From Terrimonas ginsenosidimutans (lineage in GTDB: Bacteria; Bacteroidota; Bacteroidia; Chitinophagales; Chitinophagaceae), in assembly GCF_022012415.1 (NCBI RefSeq), contig NZ_JAKLTR010000032.1, positions 1-36,027 on the forward strand: DNA of 36,027 nt, written 5' to 3'. Made by a program: the position numbers and the translations under genes. The notes under the pieces are model-generated. The model saw only the letters and a list, made by a program, of their open reading frames with translations. It was not told where the DNA came from and searched no databases. This document shows, in pieces, positions 1-7,353 of the stretch. Position 1 is the first letter of the stretch. Every line of letters starts with the position of its first letter.

Positions 1-180
1 CGTCTGAGTCACACCGCAGGTGTGCGAAGGCGCCAAAAACTGTTTGAGCCAGCACGCCAAACGAACCGAAACACTCCTCCGGCGAGTTTTTTTGGTGCAG
101 GTGACATCCTCCCATTTTTAGCCATTTTTTCCCAGCCTTGATTTTTTTTTGTTACTTTTTTTGCATCAAGGCAAAAAAAG
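1..180. repeat. Leader part of dispersed intergenic repeat, with two hairpins
   Basis: No gene is supported here. A perfect short hairpin, CACACC-GCA-GGTGTG, lies at 10-24. A second perfect inverted repeat has 13-bp arms at 152-164 (TTACTTTTTTTGC) and 171-183 with a 6-base loop, and sits directly against the first 60-bp repeat unit. The stretch looks continuous with the tandem array that follows, so it is probably the upstream end of the same dispersed element and may continue to the left of the window. Function is unknown; the T-rich and A-rich arms could act as a bidirectional terminator, but that is inference. Confidence 0.5.
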
Positions 181-480
181 TAAACGGAGTCTTCGAGGCA
201 ACCCCTCGAAAAAAAAGCGCCTTGCCCGCCCGCAAAAAAGTAAACAGCGTCTTCGACCTCCCGTCGAAAAAAAACGCCTTGCCCGTCCGGCAAAAACGTA
301 AACAGAGTCTTCGCATCACCCCCCCTCAAAAAAAAACGCCTTGCCCGTCCGGCAAAAATGTAAACAGAGTCTTCAAGCCAACCCCTCGAAAACAAGCGCC
401 CTTGCCCACCGGCAAAACTGCAAGCAGAGCCCTTCGACGCTCCCGTCGAAAAAAAACAGCCTCCCGGCGCTGCCTGCCGG
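181..480 (+). repeat. Five imperfect tandem ~60-bp hairpin repeat units
   Basis: Units begin at 181, 241, 299, 361 and 421 with lengths of 60, 58, 62, 60 and 60 bases. Each starts with a version of TAAACAGAGTCTTCGA, continues with an A-rich run after TCGAA, then CGCCTTGCCCG and a second A-rich run. Most units can fold two short stems: TTCGA.. with ..TCGAA, and TTGCC with GGCAA. The stem bases covary: unit 1 has TTCGAGG with CCTCGAA, units 2 and 5 have TTCGAC(G) with (C)GTCGAA. Unit 3 is degenerate. A further copy in the opposite orientation ends the window. There are no unique spacers, so this is not a CRISPR array. Confidence 0.85.
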
Positions 481-527
481 ACCTCCCCGGCAACGCCGCC
501 AACCAACAAATTTGCTACCTTCATTTC

Positions 528-1223
528 ATGAACATCGTGATCGTTGATGATAACAAAATTGCCCGCACTACCCTGAAGCAGCTCGCTTCCCGCGTGAAAG
601 ACCTTGTGGTAGTCGCGGAATGCGAGAATGCTATTGACGCCCGCGATGTGTTGCAGAATGAACCTGTCGACCTGCTTCTGCTGGATATCGAAATGCCTGA
701 GATGAGCGGATTGGAGCTTACGCGCGATCTCGGGACTAAACGTCCGCTGATCATCTTCACGACTTCCCGGAAAGATTATGCGGTAGAAGCTTTTGAATTG
801 AATGTGGTCGACTATATCGTAAAGCCTGTCACACTTTCCCGTTTCATCCAGGCGATCGATAAAGCCCGGGATATCAGGCAAAGCGATGGTGAAGAAATGA
901 AAGTGTCAACAGACGCTTTCCTATTCATCCGGGATTCGAGTGTGGTAAGACGACTTAGCATTGAAGATATTCTGTATGCAGAGGCGATGGGTGACTATGT
1001 CAAGCTGCATACTTCTCAAAAATTTTATGCCGTTCACACAACACTTAAAGCAGTGGAAGAACGGCTCCCTTCCAACCAGTTCCTGCGCATTCACCGTTCC
1101 TTTATAGCTGCGTTATCCAGGATCGATACGATCCAGGATGGGGCGGTTGTCGTCAATGGGAAATCGCTTCCTGTGGCAGATGCCTATCGGGCAGGCCTTA
1201 ATAAACGGATGAATATCCTTTAA
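528..1223 (+). CDS. LytTR-family response regulator
   Basis: A 231-residue two-component response regulator that should bind DNA when phosphorylated. The receiver domain spans about residues 2-115, with the acidic pair D7-D8, phosphoacceptor D53 in LLLLDIEMP, T78/T79 as the switch position and K99 in the IVKP motif. A LytTR DNA-binding domain fills about residues 128-231, with the typical stretch FLRIHRSF. The reading frame stays open upstream through the repeat array, but the start at 528 is chosen because the receiver fold begins there and a CAAATTTG sequence resembling the Bacteroidota -7 box lies at 507-514, leaving a short leader. No LytS-type kinase adjoins it within the window; a partner may lie to the left, or one of the two kinases here could serve. 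Family assignment is secure, targets are unknown. Confidence 0.93.
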   Translation: MNIVIVDDNKIARTTLKQLASRVKDLVVVAECENAIDARDVLQNEPVDLLLLDIEMPEMSGLELTRDLGTKRPLIIFTTSRKDYAVEAFELNVVDYIVKPVTLSRFIQAIDKARDIRQSDGEEMKVSTDAFLFIRDSSVVRRLSIEDILYAEAMGDYVKLHTSQKFYAVHTTLKAVEERLPSNQFLRIHRSFIAALSRIDTIQDGAVVVNGKSLPVADAYRAGLNKRMNIL

Positions 1224-1736
1224 CAATTCGTTAGGTCTTCACCTCTCTATAATACTTGCAACGCATTTATCCCAGCGGGAACCTTACGCCGATCAATACT
1301 CATGGGTTCACGGCAGGCCTGATGTGTATTTTGTTTTTGTAAAAAAACGACCGATCAGATCTCCTCATTCGCCGACTCATTTCCCCTGCCTGTCTATACT
1401 GGCTTTTCTATGTAGCAGACAAGTCTGAGCTTTGGTGTGTTGAGAAGGACGAAAGGCCCGGTTGGTGATGAGATACTGGTTGAGGCCTGTGAGATGGGAA
1501 GGTGAATACGTCGTCCTCAATATATACTATCCGGGATCCTGCAGCGCAGGTAATGATGAGGCAGGTCAACTCTGGGAAAATGATCAGTGATGATTGAATA
1601 GAGTAGGATCCCGGTTTTTATCGATCAATTTTTTTATTCTCATAGCAGTTTGGTTTTGGTTACGGGCTGCATGTTCATGCGGCCCTCTTTTTTACTCTCC
1701 CTTGACAGGTCCTTCCGGCATCTATATAAAACAGGA
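1224..1736. other. Gene-poor intergenic stretch with a nested inverted repeat
   Basis: I see no convincing coding sequence in these 513 bases. The notable element is a perfect 10-bp inverted repeat, CCGGGATCCT at 1531-1540 and AGGATCCCGG at 1605-1614, followed at once by TTTTTA. Nested at its left arm is a small perfect hairpin CCTGC-AGC-GCAGG at 1538-1550. The remainder is unremarkable. Confidence 0.6.
1531..1620 (+). ncRNA. Possible structured RNA or terminator-like inverted repeat
   Basis: The 10-bp arms CCGGGATCCT and AGGATCCCGG enclose 64 bases and the right arm runs into TTTTTA, as a factor-independent terminator or the 3' end of a small RNA would. The left arm can instead form the hairpin CCTGC-AGC-GCAGG, so two exclusive folds are possible. 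No clear promoter was found upstream. A plain terminator, or chance, is also possible. Confidence 0.25.
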
Positions 1737-1943
1737 ATGAAAACAATCTACACCATATTATTTTTTCTTGACCTTGCTGTGCTGATCCTGCTGGCATATT
1801 TGCTGCTGCGGCTGGTGGATTCCGGGGGACATACCGTATTGATGATCGCGGTATGTCTTGGTATGATCGGCAGCATCCTGTTGCTGGGAATGTTTGTAGG
1901 AGAGTATATGCGTCCGCAACGCGGAAAAGGTACTGACCTCTAA
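1737..1943 (+). CDS. Small two-helix membrane protein, unknown function
   Basis: A 68-residue protein with two hydrophobic segments, about residues 5-24 (YTILFFLDLAVLILLAYLLL) and 33-55, separated by a short polar turn, and a basic hydrophilic tail (MRPQRGKG). The reading frame extends upstream to 1650, but the start at 1737 is preferred: it is preceded by an AGGA-like sequence and gives a clean membrane protein with a lysine at position 2. It stands alone between the LytTR regulator and the hybrid kinase. I do not recognise a named family; many Bacteroidota encode small inner-membrane proteins of this type. Coding status is likely but rests only on its composition and topology. Confidence 0.6.
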   Translation: MKTIYTILFFLDLAVLILLAYLLLRLVDSGGHTVLMIAVCLGMIGSILLLGMFVGEYMRPQRGKGTDL

Positions 1944-2170
1944 AAGCATTTGCCTTTTAAGTTATACTTCTTAAGTCTGACGGCCATTGGCCGAAAATAT
2001 TACCGGCTACTCTTGGAGATGCCTGACCGCAATACTGGTAATTACTACACGCATGAGACCTTCGGTCATCTTACTGCCTGAAAACGTATCCTTAAATAAA
2101 TGGCATTGGTTTACGATCTTTTAGTACCGAACTCCATGTGCTTTCCTTAACTTACAGTAGTCTTCTGCAC

Positions 2171-4357
2171 ATGACCAGTAAAAGAATCATCTATTACCTG
2201 CTGGCCGCTTTTATTACCGGCAATCTCCTGCTCATTTTCATGCAATATAATTCCGCCAGGAATATCGATACCCTGATATACGGAAACGAGAAATTACTGG
2301 AAGAATTTAAAACAGACAATGAATTACGCGAACTGGAAAAGAACATGTTTGCTATGGAAAGCGATATCCGCGGAGCGATCGCCATGTCTGATGAATCCGT
2401 TGCACGCAATATTACTGAACAGGTAGATGCTGTTCAACGTGATCTTTTATTATTGCAGCAAATAACTGATGATGACAGTTCCATAAAATTCATCGACGAC
2501 CTTGACAGGCTTGTTCAGGAGAAGATCCTGCTTAGCAGGCAGATCCTCGACACATTCGTTCATTCGGGAAAGAAATCTGCGGAGATCTTGATGGCTGATC
2601 AGCAGGGGCGAAAACTAATGGATTCGATCTCACTGGTATCACATAAAATCGATACAAGCCGCCAGGCATTGTTTACCGTTGTCACAAAATCCATCGATGA
2701 TAGTGGACGCAAAGCGCGTCGCTGGGGAACGATCCTCATCATTATTGTTTTGCTGAGCGGAGCAGGCTTGTTCTGGTATATTATTAATCGTATTGCAAGT
2801 CAGAACCAATTGATCCGTCAACTGGATGCATCAGAGAGAAAGGAAAGGGAAGCGGCGCGTATCAAAGAGAATTTTCTGGCAAACATGAGTCATGAGATCA
2901 GGACTCCGATGAATGCCATACTTGGCTTTGCTTCTTTGCTTGAAAAGAAAACACTTGACAGGGAATCTGCCGACTACATACATACGATCCGCCAATCGGG
3001 AGAGAATCTGTTAACGATCATTAATGATATCCTTGACCTGTCCAGGATCGAAGCGGGGATGATGCGGATCGAGTCGATCCCTTTCGGGGTCCGTGAACTT
3101 ATGCAATCTGTTGAAACGATGTTCCGTGAGAAGGCGAAGGAAAAAGGATTGTTACTTTCAACAGTGATCGATGATAAGGTGCCGGAAGAGCTGCAGGGAG
3201 ATGCGGTCAGGCTTACGCAGATCATGGTAAACCTGATCGGCAATGCGATCAAATTCACCAGGCAGGGGAGTGTCAGTATCCAGGTGAGTGCTTCCGGCAT
3301 GAAAGAAGATGAGGTGTTGCTTGCGGTGTCAGTAAGCGATACAGGCATCGGCATAGATAAAGAAAAGCTCCCGGGGATCTTCAACCGGTTTGAACAGGCT
3401 GAAGATTCTATCACGAGGAAGTACGGCGGCACAGGGCTTGGCCTGTCTATCGTGAAAGATCTGGTAGATATGCAGCATGGAAATATAACCGTTATCAGTG
3501 AGCCCGGGTTGGGAACACGTTTTCAATTCAGCATTCCGTATAAGATTGTATCATCAGCCAGCGGTGTAAATAGTGTTAAAGAGGAAAGCCGTTTCGCGGA
3601 ACCCGCGAAAGAACTGAAAGTACTGGTAGTGGAGGATAATGAGATCAATCAGTCATTGATGAAAAAGTTGCTTGGAAGCTGGGCGATCGATCCCGATATC
3701 GTGTCGAATGGCCTTGAAGCAATTGAGCGCCTTCAAATAAGTAAGTATGATATAATTCTGATGGATATACAAATGCCGGAAATGGATGGTTATACAGCTG
3801 CAAGAATTATCCGGGAAGAATTGCGGATATCCACTCCCGTTATTGCGATGACCGCACATGCGCTGGCGGGTGAGCGCGAGAAATGTCTCGCGGCGGGAAT
3901 GGATGAGTATATCGCAAAGCCTGTCCGTGAACGCGAATTACAACAGATGATCGTACGGTTTTCATCGTCTGTGCTTGATCAGGATCAGGAAAAAAATATA
4001 TCAGCCAACCACAAATACAAGTACATCGATCTCTCGTATATGGAAGAGATCAGCGGAGGAGACATCGATTATGAACGAACTGTTACAGCGCAATTCCTGG
4101 AGATCATACCGGCAGATCTTGTAAAAATGAATAATGCGCTGAATAAAAAAGACTTTACGGCCCTGTCAAAATTAGCTCATTCGATAAAAGCGTCCATCGC
4201 GGTAATGGGAATGAATGCAGCAATGGATATCGAGCTTGATACAATGGAAACAGGTAGCAGTGAAATGGAAAAGTATGTTGCATTTACCAGGTTTGCGGAG
4301 TATTGCAAGGAAGCAATGAAGGAAGTACATCATTTCAATGCGATCATTAACAAATGA
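2171..4357 (+). CDS. Hybrid sensor histidine kinase with receiver and HPt domains
   Basis: A 728-residue inner-membrane phosphorelay kinase. Transmembrane helix 1 (about 6-26) and helix 2 (about 184-206) flank a helical periplasmic sensor region of roughly 150 residues, compatible with a CHASE3-type or four-helix sensor. The HisKA domain has phosphoacceptor H241 in MSHEIRTPMN, followed by an HATPase domain with N box NLIGNAIKFT, G1 DTGIGI and G2 GGTGLGLSI. The receiver domain has D532 in LMDIQMPEMDGY, and a C-terminal HPt domain has H670 in LAHSIKAS. The architecture matches BarA/EvgS-type kinases. The frame is open from 2138, but 2171 is preferred because it gives a short basic N-terminus before helix 1. 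No dedicated output regulator adjoins it; the HPt domain would need to pass phosphate to a regulator elsewhere. Confidence 0.92.
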   Translation: MTSKRIIYYLLAAFITGNLLLIFMQYNSARNIDTLIYGNEKLLEEFKTDNELRELEKNMFAMESDIRGAIAMSDESVARNITEQVDAVQRDLLLLQQITDDDSSIKFIDDLDRLVQEKILLSRQILDTFVHSGKKSAEILMADQQGRKLMDSISLVSHKIDTSRQALFTVVTKSIDDSGRKARRWGTILIIIVLLSGAGLFWYIINRIASQNQLIRQLDASERKEREAARIKENFLANMSHEIRTPMNAILGFASLLEKKTLDRESADYIHTIRQSGENLLTIINDILDLSRIEAGMMRIESIPFGVRELMQSVETMFREKAKEKGLLLSTVIDDKVPEELQGDAVRLTQIMVNLIGNAIKFTRQGSVSIQVSASGMKEDEVLLAVSVSDTGIGIDKEKLPGIFNRFEQAEDSITRKYGGTGLGLSIVKDLVDMQHGNITVISEPGLGTRFQFSIPYKIVSSASGVNSVKEESRFAEPAKELKVLVVEDNEINQSLMKKLLGSWAIDPDIVSNGLEAIERLQISKYDIILMDIQMPEMDGYTAARIIREELRISTPVIAMTAHALAGEREKCLAAGMDEYIAKPVRERELQQMIVRFSSSVLDQDQEKNISANHKYKYIDLSYMEEISGGDIDYERTVTAQFLEIIPADLVKMNNALNKKDFTALSKLAHSIKASIAVMGMNAAMDIELDTMETGSSEMEKYVAFTRFAEYCKEAMKEVHHFNAIINK

Positions 4358-4470
4358 TCGTTTCATTGAATAAATAGAAACTTTACGACCTGTATCGGTT
4401 CACGATTTCTTAATAAATGTTAAACTCCGCAATTATTAACGACCAAAATAGCCAATTCACCGACTTGTTG

Positions 4471-4501
4471 TTGCTTTGACACCGTTTGTGAAGTAGGTTT
4501 G
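4471..4501 (+). promoter_or_regulatory. Bacteroidota-type promoter for the gene at 4520
   Basis: A perfect -7 box of the TAnnTTTG type, TAGGTTTG, lies at 4494-4501, and a -33 TTG lies at 4471-4473, a 20-bp spacer. Transcription would begin near 4508, just upstream of the start codon at 4520. The consensus is established for Bacteroides and Flavobacterium; use here is inference. Confidence 0.55.
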
Positions 4502-4519
4502 AGGTAACAATAAGTCACC

Positions 4520-5026
4520 ATGAAACAAATGCTACCATTGCGGACAATCGAGTACAACGTACCATTGCCGGCAAAATCCATCAGGCATGTTGGAGCGGAT
4601 GGAGAGATCGGGCATGAGCAACCCACCAGTTTGCTGCATGCACACATCGATTTTCAGAGCGGCCGCTTACAACTGGACGGCAACTGGAAGTTTATTATGT
4701 CATCCAATTCACAAGCGGAAAAGAGATGGTTTGATCTTCACCGGGAATGGATCCATCTGAATGCAACCGTCTATCCGGGTCAGGCTGTCGACCTTGCTGA
4801 TGCGAAGTCAGGCGCTGCCTTTGCTGTTGAAGGTGTTTTGTCAGATGGAGATACAGAAGCGGAATACACAGGTTTGTTGCTGCTTGATCCGGGCAAACCG
4901 AACAACGCCACCAGTATTCAATGCTGGAAATTGAGCCTGTACCTGTACAATACCGAGTCTGATGAATGCGAGATCAAGTTGACCTGGGCGTTCTATCCTG
5001 CGGCGAAGTTGGGAGAGATGAATTGA
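4520..5026 (+). CDS. Unrecognised cytoplasmic protein, 168 residues
   Basis: I do not recognise this family. The protein has no signal peptide and no transmembrane segment, so a cytoplasmic location is likely. It is mixed alpha/beta in composition, rich in aromatic and acidic residues in its second half, with short hydrophobic strands such as TGLLLLDP and WKLSLYLYN that suggest a beta sandwich or barrel. It stands alone: a good TAnnTTTG promoter lies just upstream and a factor-independent terminator at 5131-5162 lies downstream, so it appears to be a single-gene transcript. The codon pattern and clean boundaries make it very likely to be a real gene. It is not obviously linked in function to the kinases or the polysaccharide locus. 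Confidence 0.75.
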   Translation: MKQMLPLRTIEYNVPLPAKSIRHVGADGEIGHEQPTSLLHAHIDFQSGRLQLDGNWKFIMSSNSQAEKRWFDLHREWIHLNATVYPGQAVDLADAKSGAAFAVEGVLSDGDTEAEYTGLLLLDPGKPNNATSIQCWKLSLYLYNTESDECEIKLTWAFYPAAKLGEMN

Positions 5027-5130
5027 GCAGGTTGTTGCCTGATGGACTGACTTCTGTCGAAAGTTTGCACAGTATGTTGATCACAGAAAGGGAGTTCATT
5101 AATAGTAACAATCCCTGGATAATTATTTAT

Positions 5131-5162
5131 AGAGGAAGCATCATATGCCTTCCTCTTTTTTT
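5131..5162 (+). terminator. Factor-independent terminator after the 4520 gene
   Basis: GAGGAAG-CAT at 5132-5141 pairs with ATGCCTTCCTC at 5145-5155, with one bulged G, and a run of seven T follows at 5156-5162. Confidence 0.85.
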
Positions 5163-5335
5163 ATGTGCATCAATACCCGTGGGTATTATTATTCTGCCTG
5201 GTGAATGAAGCGAGATCAGAGGCGTTTAGATCACTACCTGATCTGCAGGCCCTGCAATCGAATGTTTGTCATCAACAATCAACCATCGATTTCTCCTACC
5301 CGCCGATCTCCAAAGCCGATTCAACGAAAGCCGGA

Positions 5336-5365
5336 TTGAATCGCATGACGGGTGATATAGATTTG
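5336..5365 (+). promoter_or_regulatory. Bacteroidota-type promoter for the gene at 5403
   Basis: The -7 box TAGATTTG (5358-5365) matches TAnnTTTG exactly, and a -33 TTG sits at 5336-5338 with a 19-bp spacer. This gives a leader of about 30 bases before the start at 5403. Confidence 0.55.
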
Positions 5366-5402
5366 AATCATCAAACAATTATTCATCATTAATGGGAAGC
5401 AA

Positions 5403-5975
5403 ATGAAAAATTTATTCATATTACCTGCAACTTTTTTGTTGTCAGTCGTTGTAGCAAATGCTCAGGGAAATACGCCTGATATTATAAAGGCGAAAGCAGA
5501 GATCAAAGAATCGAAGATCGAAAAGAGAGAAGCAAAGAAAGAACTTCGTGGAATAGACGGGGATGAACCGGGAGTAATGGTCATGGATCATTTCTACGAA
5601 GACTTTGGAAATATAGATCCGGCCTGGAAAAGGACAAAATTCTTTGATGAAGCAAGTTTTATAAGTGATGGTAAGTTGACCGTTGCTTATTATAATTCAG
5701 ATGCCACGCTGGTTGGGACAACGACACCTGCGACGTTTGCTGAACTGCCCGCCAGTGCGCAGAGTTCTATTAAAAAGCAATACAAAGGGTTTGAGAGCGG
5801 GAAGGTGATCCTGTTCAGGGATAACACGGAAGACGCGTCAGATATGATGTTATATGGCAAGACGTTCTCTTCTGGCGACAACTACTTTGTGGAATTGGCA
5901 AAAGCCGGAAAGACGGTGATCGTGCAGGTAGGAATGGATGGTTTGGTCAGCTTCTTCTCAGAAAAAGCGAAATAG
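5403..5975 (+). CDS. Small secreted protein, possibly PepSY-like, unknown function
   Basis: A 190-residue protein with a clear signal peptide: basic start, hydrophobic core FILPATFLLSVVVA and an ANA|Q cleavage site after residue 20. A charged helical stretch (about 25-48, rich in Lys and Glu) follows, then a domain of about 130 residues. That domain has pattern elements seen in small periplasmic proteins of Bacteroidota with a PepSY-like or beta-lactamase-inhibitor-like fold: a bulky W-K-x-T-K-F-F segment, an AYYNSDATLVGTT strand pair, and a SSIKKQYKGF helix. That fold suggestion is inference. It has its own promoter (5336-5365), a GGGAAG sequence before the ATG and a strong terminator at 6015-6042, so it is probably transcribed alone. 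Confidence 0.8.
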   Translation: MKNLFILPATFLLSVVVANAQGNTPDIIKAKAEIKESKIEKREAKKELRGIDGDEPGVMVMDHFYEDFGNIDPAWKRTKFFDEASFISDGKLTVAYYNSDATLVGTTTPATFAELPASAQSSIKKQYKGFESGKVILFRDNTEDASDMMLYGKTFSSGDNYFVELAKAGKTVIVQVGMDGLVSFFSEKAK

Positions 5976-6014
5976 GTCTTAGGATGGTTTTCATGATACA
6001 GGTTTATGGTTTAG

Positions 6015-6042
6015 TGCCCCGGGAGACCGGGGCATTTTGTTT
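6015..6042 (+). terminator. Strong factor-independent terminator
   Basis: TGCCCCGG at 6015-6022 pairs perfectly with CCGGGGCA at 6027-6034 around a GAGA (GNRA-type) tetraloop, followed by TTTTGTTTATT. It lies 40 bases after the secreted-protein gene and should end its transcript. Confidence 0.92.
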
Positions 6043-6557
6043 ATTAGCCTGAACACCGGGGACGTTGGAGTTTACGTAAAGGAGATTGGTTGAATGACAG
6101 CGTGCGGAGCTTGGTTGTTGCGGCAATGGTGTAAAGTGGTGTGGTTATGGTGTAACCAGCTTGCCGGGCCGGGTGAGGTCCCGGATGGGGGCGAGGCGAT
6201 GTTTGCCCGTATGAGGTCATTTCTTTGCAATGTTACGGGCAGGTCGGGGTCGTAAATCCCCGCTATGGTTCATTTTACGGTATTATTCGAGTACAAACAC
6301 GTGCAATAAGTTAAAGGCTTTAACGTCTATATATCACCCGCGAAGGGTACCCGTACCTGCTCTTAATCAACAAATTAAGGGTTTTCTATTAGCCGAATGT
6401 TATGTAAGGATGAAATTGTTCTTTTTTCTCTATTACCTAACGAGTTATAACGGTTATGCTTTCCAATGATTTTAGTTTTTGCTTACCTTCAGCCGCGCAT
6501 GAAAACGTGGTCATCTTATTGATGCTCAGGCGGCGAGGTGATTATGTATATGATTTA

Positions 6558-6585
6558 GCCGGCAGGCGAGCTGGCCCGATTTTTT
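6558..6585 (+). terminator. Terminator-like hairpin in the leader of the polysaccharide locus
   Basis: GCCGGC at 6558-6563 pairs with GCTGGC at 6570-6575 (one G-U pair) around AGGCGA, followed by CCGA and a run of T at 6580-6585. No gene ends nearby on this strand, so it could act as an attenuator ahead of the gene at 6714, or be chance. Confidence 0.3.
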
Positions 6586-6713
6586 CTCAATGCGCCCAAA
6601 AAATGGCCAGTCATTTGCTAATTGCTTGTGACTGAGATGGCGAAGCCTTGTATTTTGTGGGTATTCCAATAAGCAAAAATTATTATCTTACGCACCTATT
6701 ATCCATTGTCGAA

Positions 6714-7319
6714 ATGAAAAAACAACCAACCCTACTGATCCTTGCTGCACTGTTATGTGTAAGCACGTCCTCTTTGTTTGCGCAGAATGGCCAAATGCGT
6801 GAATCGATTTTTGAGCCGGGGCAGAGAAAGCCGATTTATTCGCTTGGCGGATATTTTGTAATGAGCGGTAAAGAGAATCATCCGATCGGATTGAACGGAG
6901 AGTTTAAAGTAATGAAAGTAACGTCATTTTTAAACCCGGAGGCACAGCAATTAAGCAATAGTTTTATTACAACTACTATTGGTCTTTATTCGGTTCCCGA
7001 AGCGGATTCCAAATTCGGGTTCTTCGATAAACACAAAACACCGACGATCAATATCGCATATCTCATGGCGGGTTATCGGTATTATTTCGGTTCTTTTGAC
7101 TACGATCAGAGTGACCCGTGGCAATGGTTTTTGGAAGGTAATTTGGGGTTAGGAATGATCACTTACAAAAATCCAGCTGTTGCATTTTCTGCGGGTGCTG
7201 GTTTTTCACTTTCGAAGCGTCTTGACGGGCATATTTTCTATTCGGGCTTTTACCATAATGACAAACCGCTGAATAATATCGGAAGCCTGTCTTTTGGCAT
7301 GGCGTATAAATTCCGTTGA
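6714..7319 (+). CDS. Outer-membrane beta-barrel protein
   Basis: A 201-residue secreted protein. The start at 6714 is preferred over the upstream in-frame start at 6648 because it begins a canonical signal peptide (MKKQPTLLILAALL, cleavage near SLFA|Q after residue 23). The mature part has alternating hydrophobic strands with aromatic girdles, such as AYLMAGYRYYFGSF and FSAGAGFSLSKRLDGHIFY, and ends in a strand MAYKFR with a penultimate aromatic residue, as is typical of outer-membrane barrels. It lies 34 bases before the Wza-like gene, so it may assist export or assembly of the polysaccharide at the outer membrane; that link comes only from position. It could equally be a generic OmpA-like or PorT-like barrel. 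Confidence 0.75.
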   Translation: MKKQPTLLILAALLCVSTSSLFAQNGQMRESIFEPGQRKPIYSLGGYFVMSGKENHPIGLNGEFKVMKVTSFLNPEAQQLSNSFITTTIGLYSVPEADSKFGFFDKHKTPTINIAYLMAGYRYYFGSFDYDQSDPWQWFLEGNLGLGMITYKNPAVAFSAGAGFSLSKRLDGHIFYSGFYHNDKPLNNIGSLSFGMAYKFR

Positions 7320-7353
7320 TAGGAAGCCCGATTTTTTTAATCTTATATATTTA

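Larger units (their letters stand above)
5027..5402. other. Intergenic stretch with terminator and promoter
   Basis: These 376 bases contain a terminator at 5131-5162 and a promoter at 5336-5365. Short open frames across 4966-5208 and 5165-5392 lack a start signal and protein-like composition and are not supported as genes. Confidence 0.6.
5976..6713. other. Long gene-poor region before the polysaccharide locus
   Basis: These 738 bases hold a strong terminator (6015-6042), a perfect 7+1+7 palindrome GTTAAAG-G-CTTTAAC at 6310-6324, cassette-like sequences at 6391-6458, and a terminator-like hairpin at 6558-6585 shortly before the first gene of the polysaccharide locus. A 79-codon open frame at 6230-6469 does not look like a protein. 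No transcript antiterminator gene of the UpxY or RfaH type is present. Confidence 0.55.

Noticed and set aside
181-480. CRISPR array
   Set aside because: The units are contiguous 58-62-base copies without unique spacers, repeats are degenerate, and no cas genes are present.
138-527. N-terminal extension of the LytTR regulator through the repeat array
   Set aside because: The extension is translated repeat DNA; the receiver domain starts normally at 528.
9-881. Long open frame (290 codons) on the - strand with a 20-residue protein repeat
   Set aside because: It is the translation of the 60-bp hairpin array and of the antisense of the LytTR regulator. The repeat period is a multiple of three only overall, and the protein has no plausible composition.
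5165-5392. 75-codon open frame between the terminator and the secreted-protein gene
   Set aside because: It runs over a promoter with exact -7 and -33 elements and has no recognisable protein features.
6230-6469. 79-codon open frame before the polysaccharide locus
   Set aside because: No start signal and no protein-like composition; it crosses the palindrome and the cassette-like boxes.
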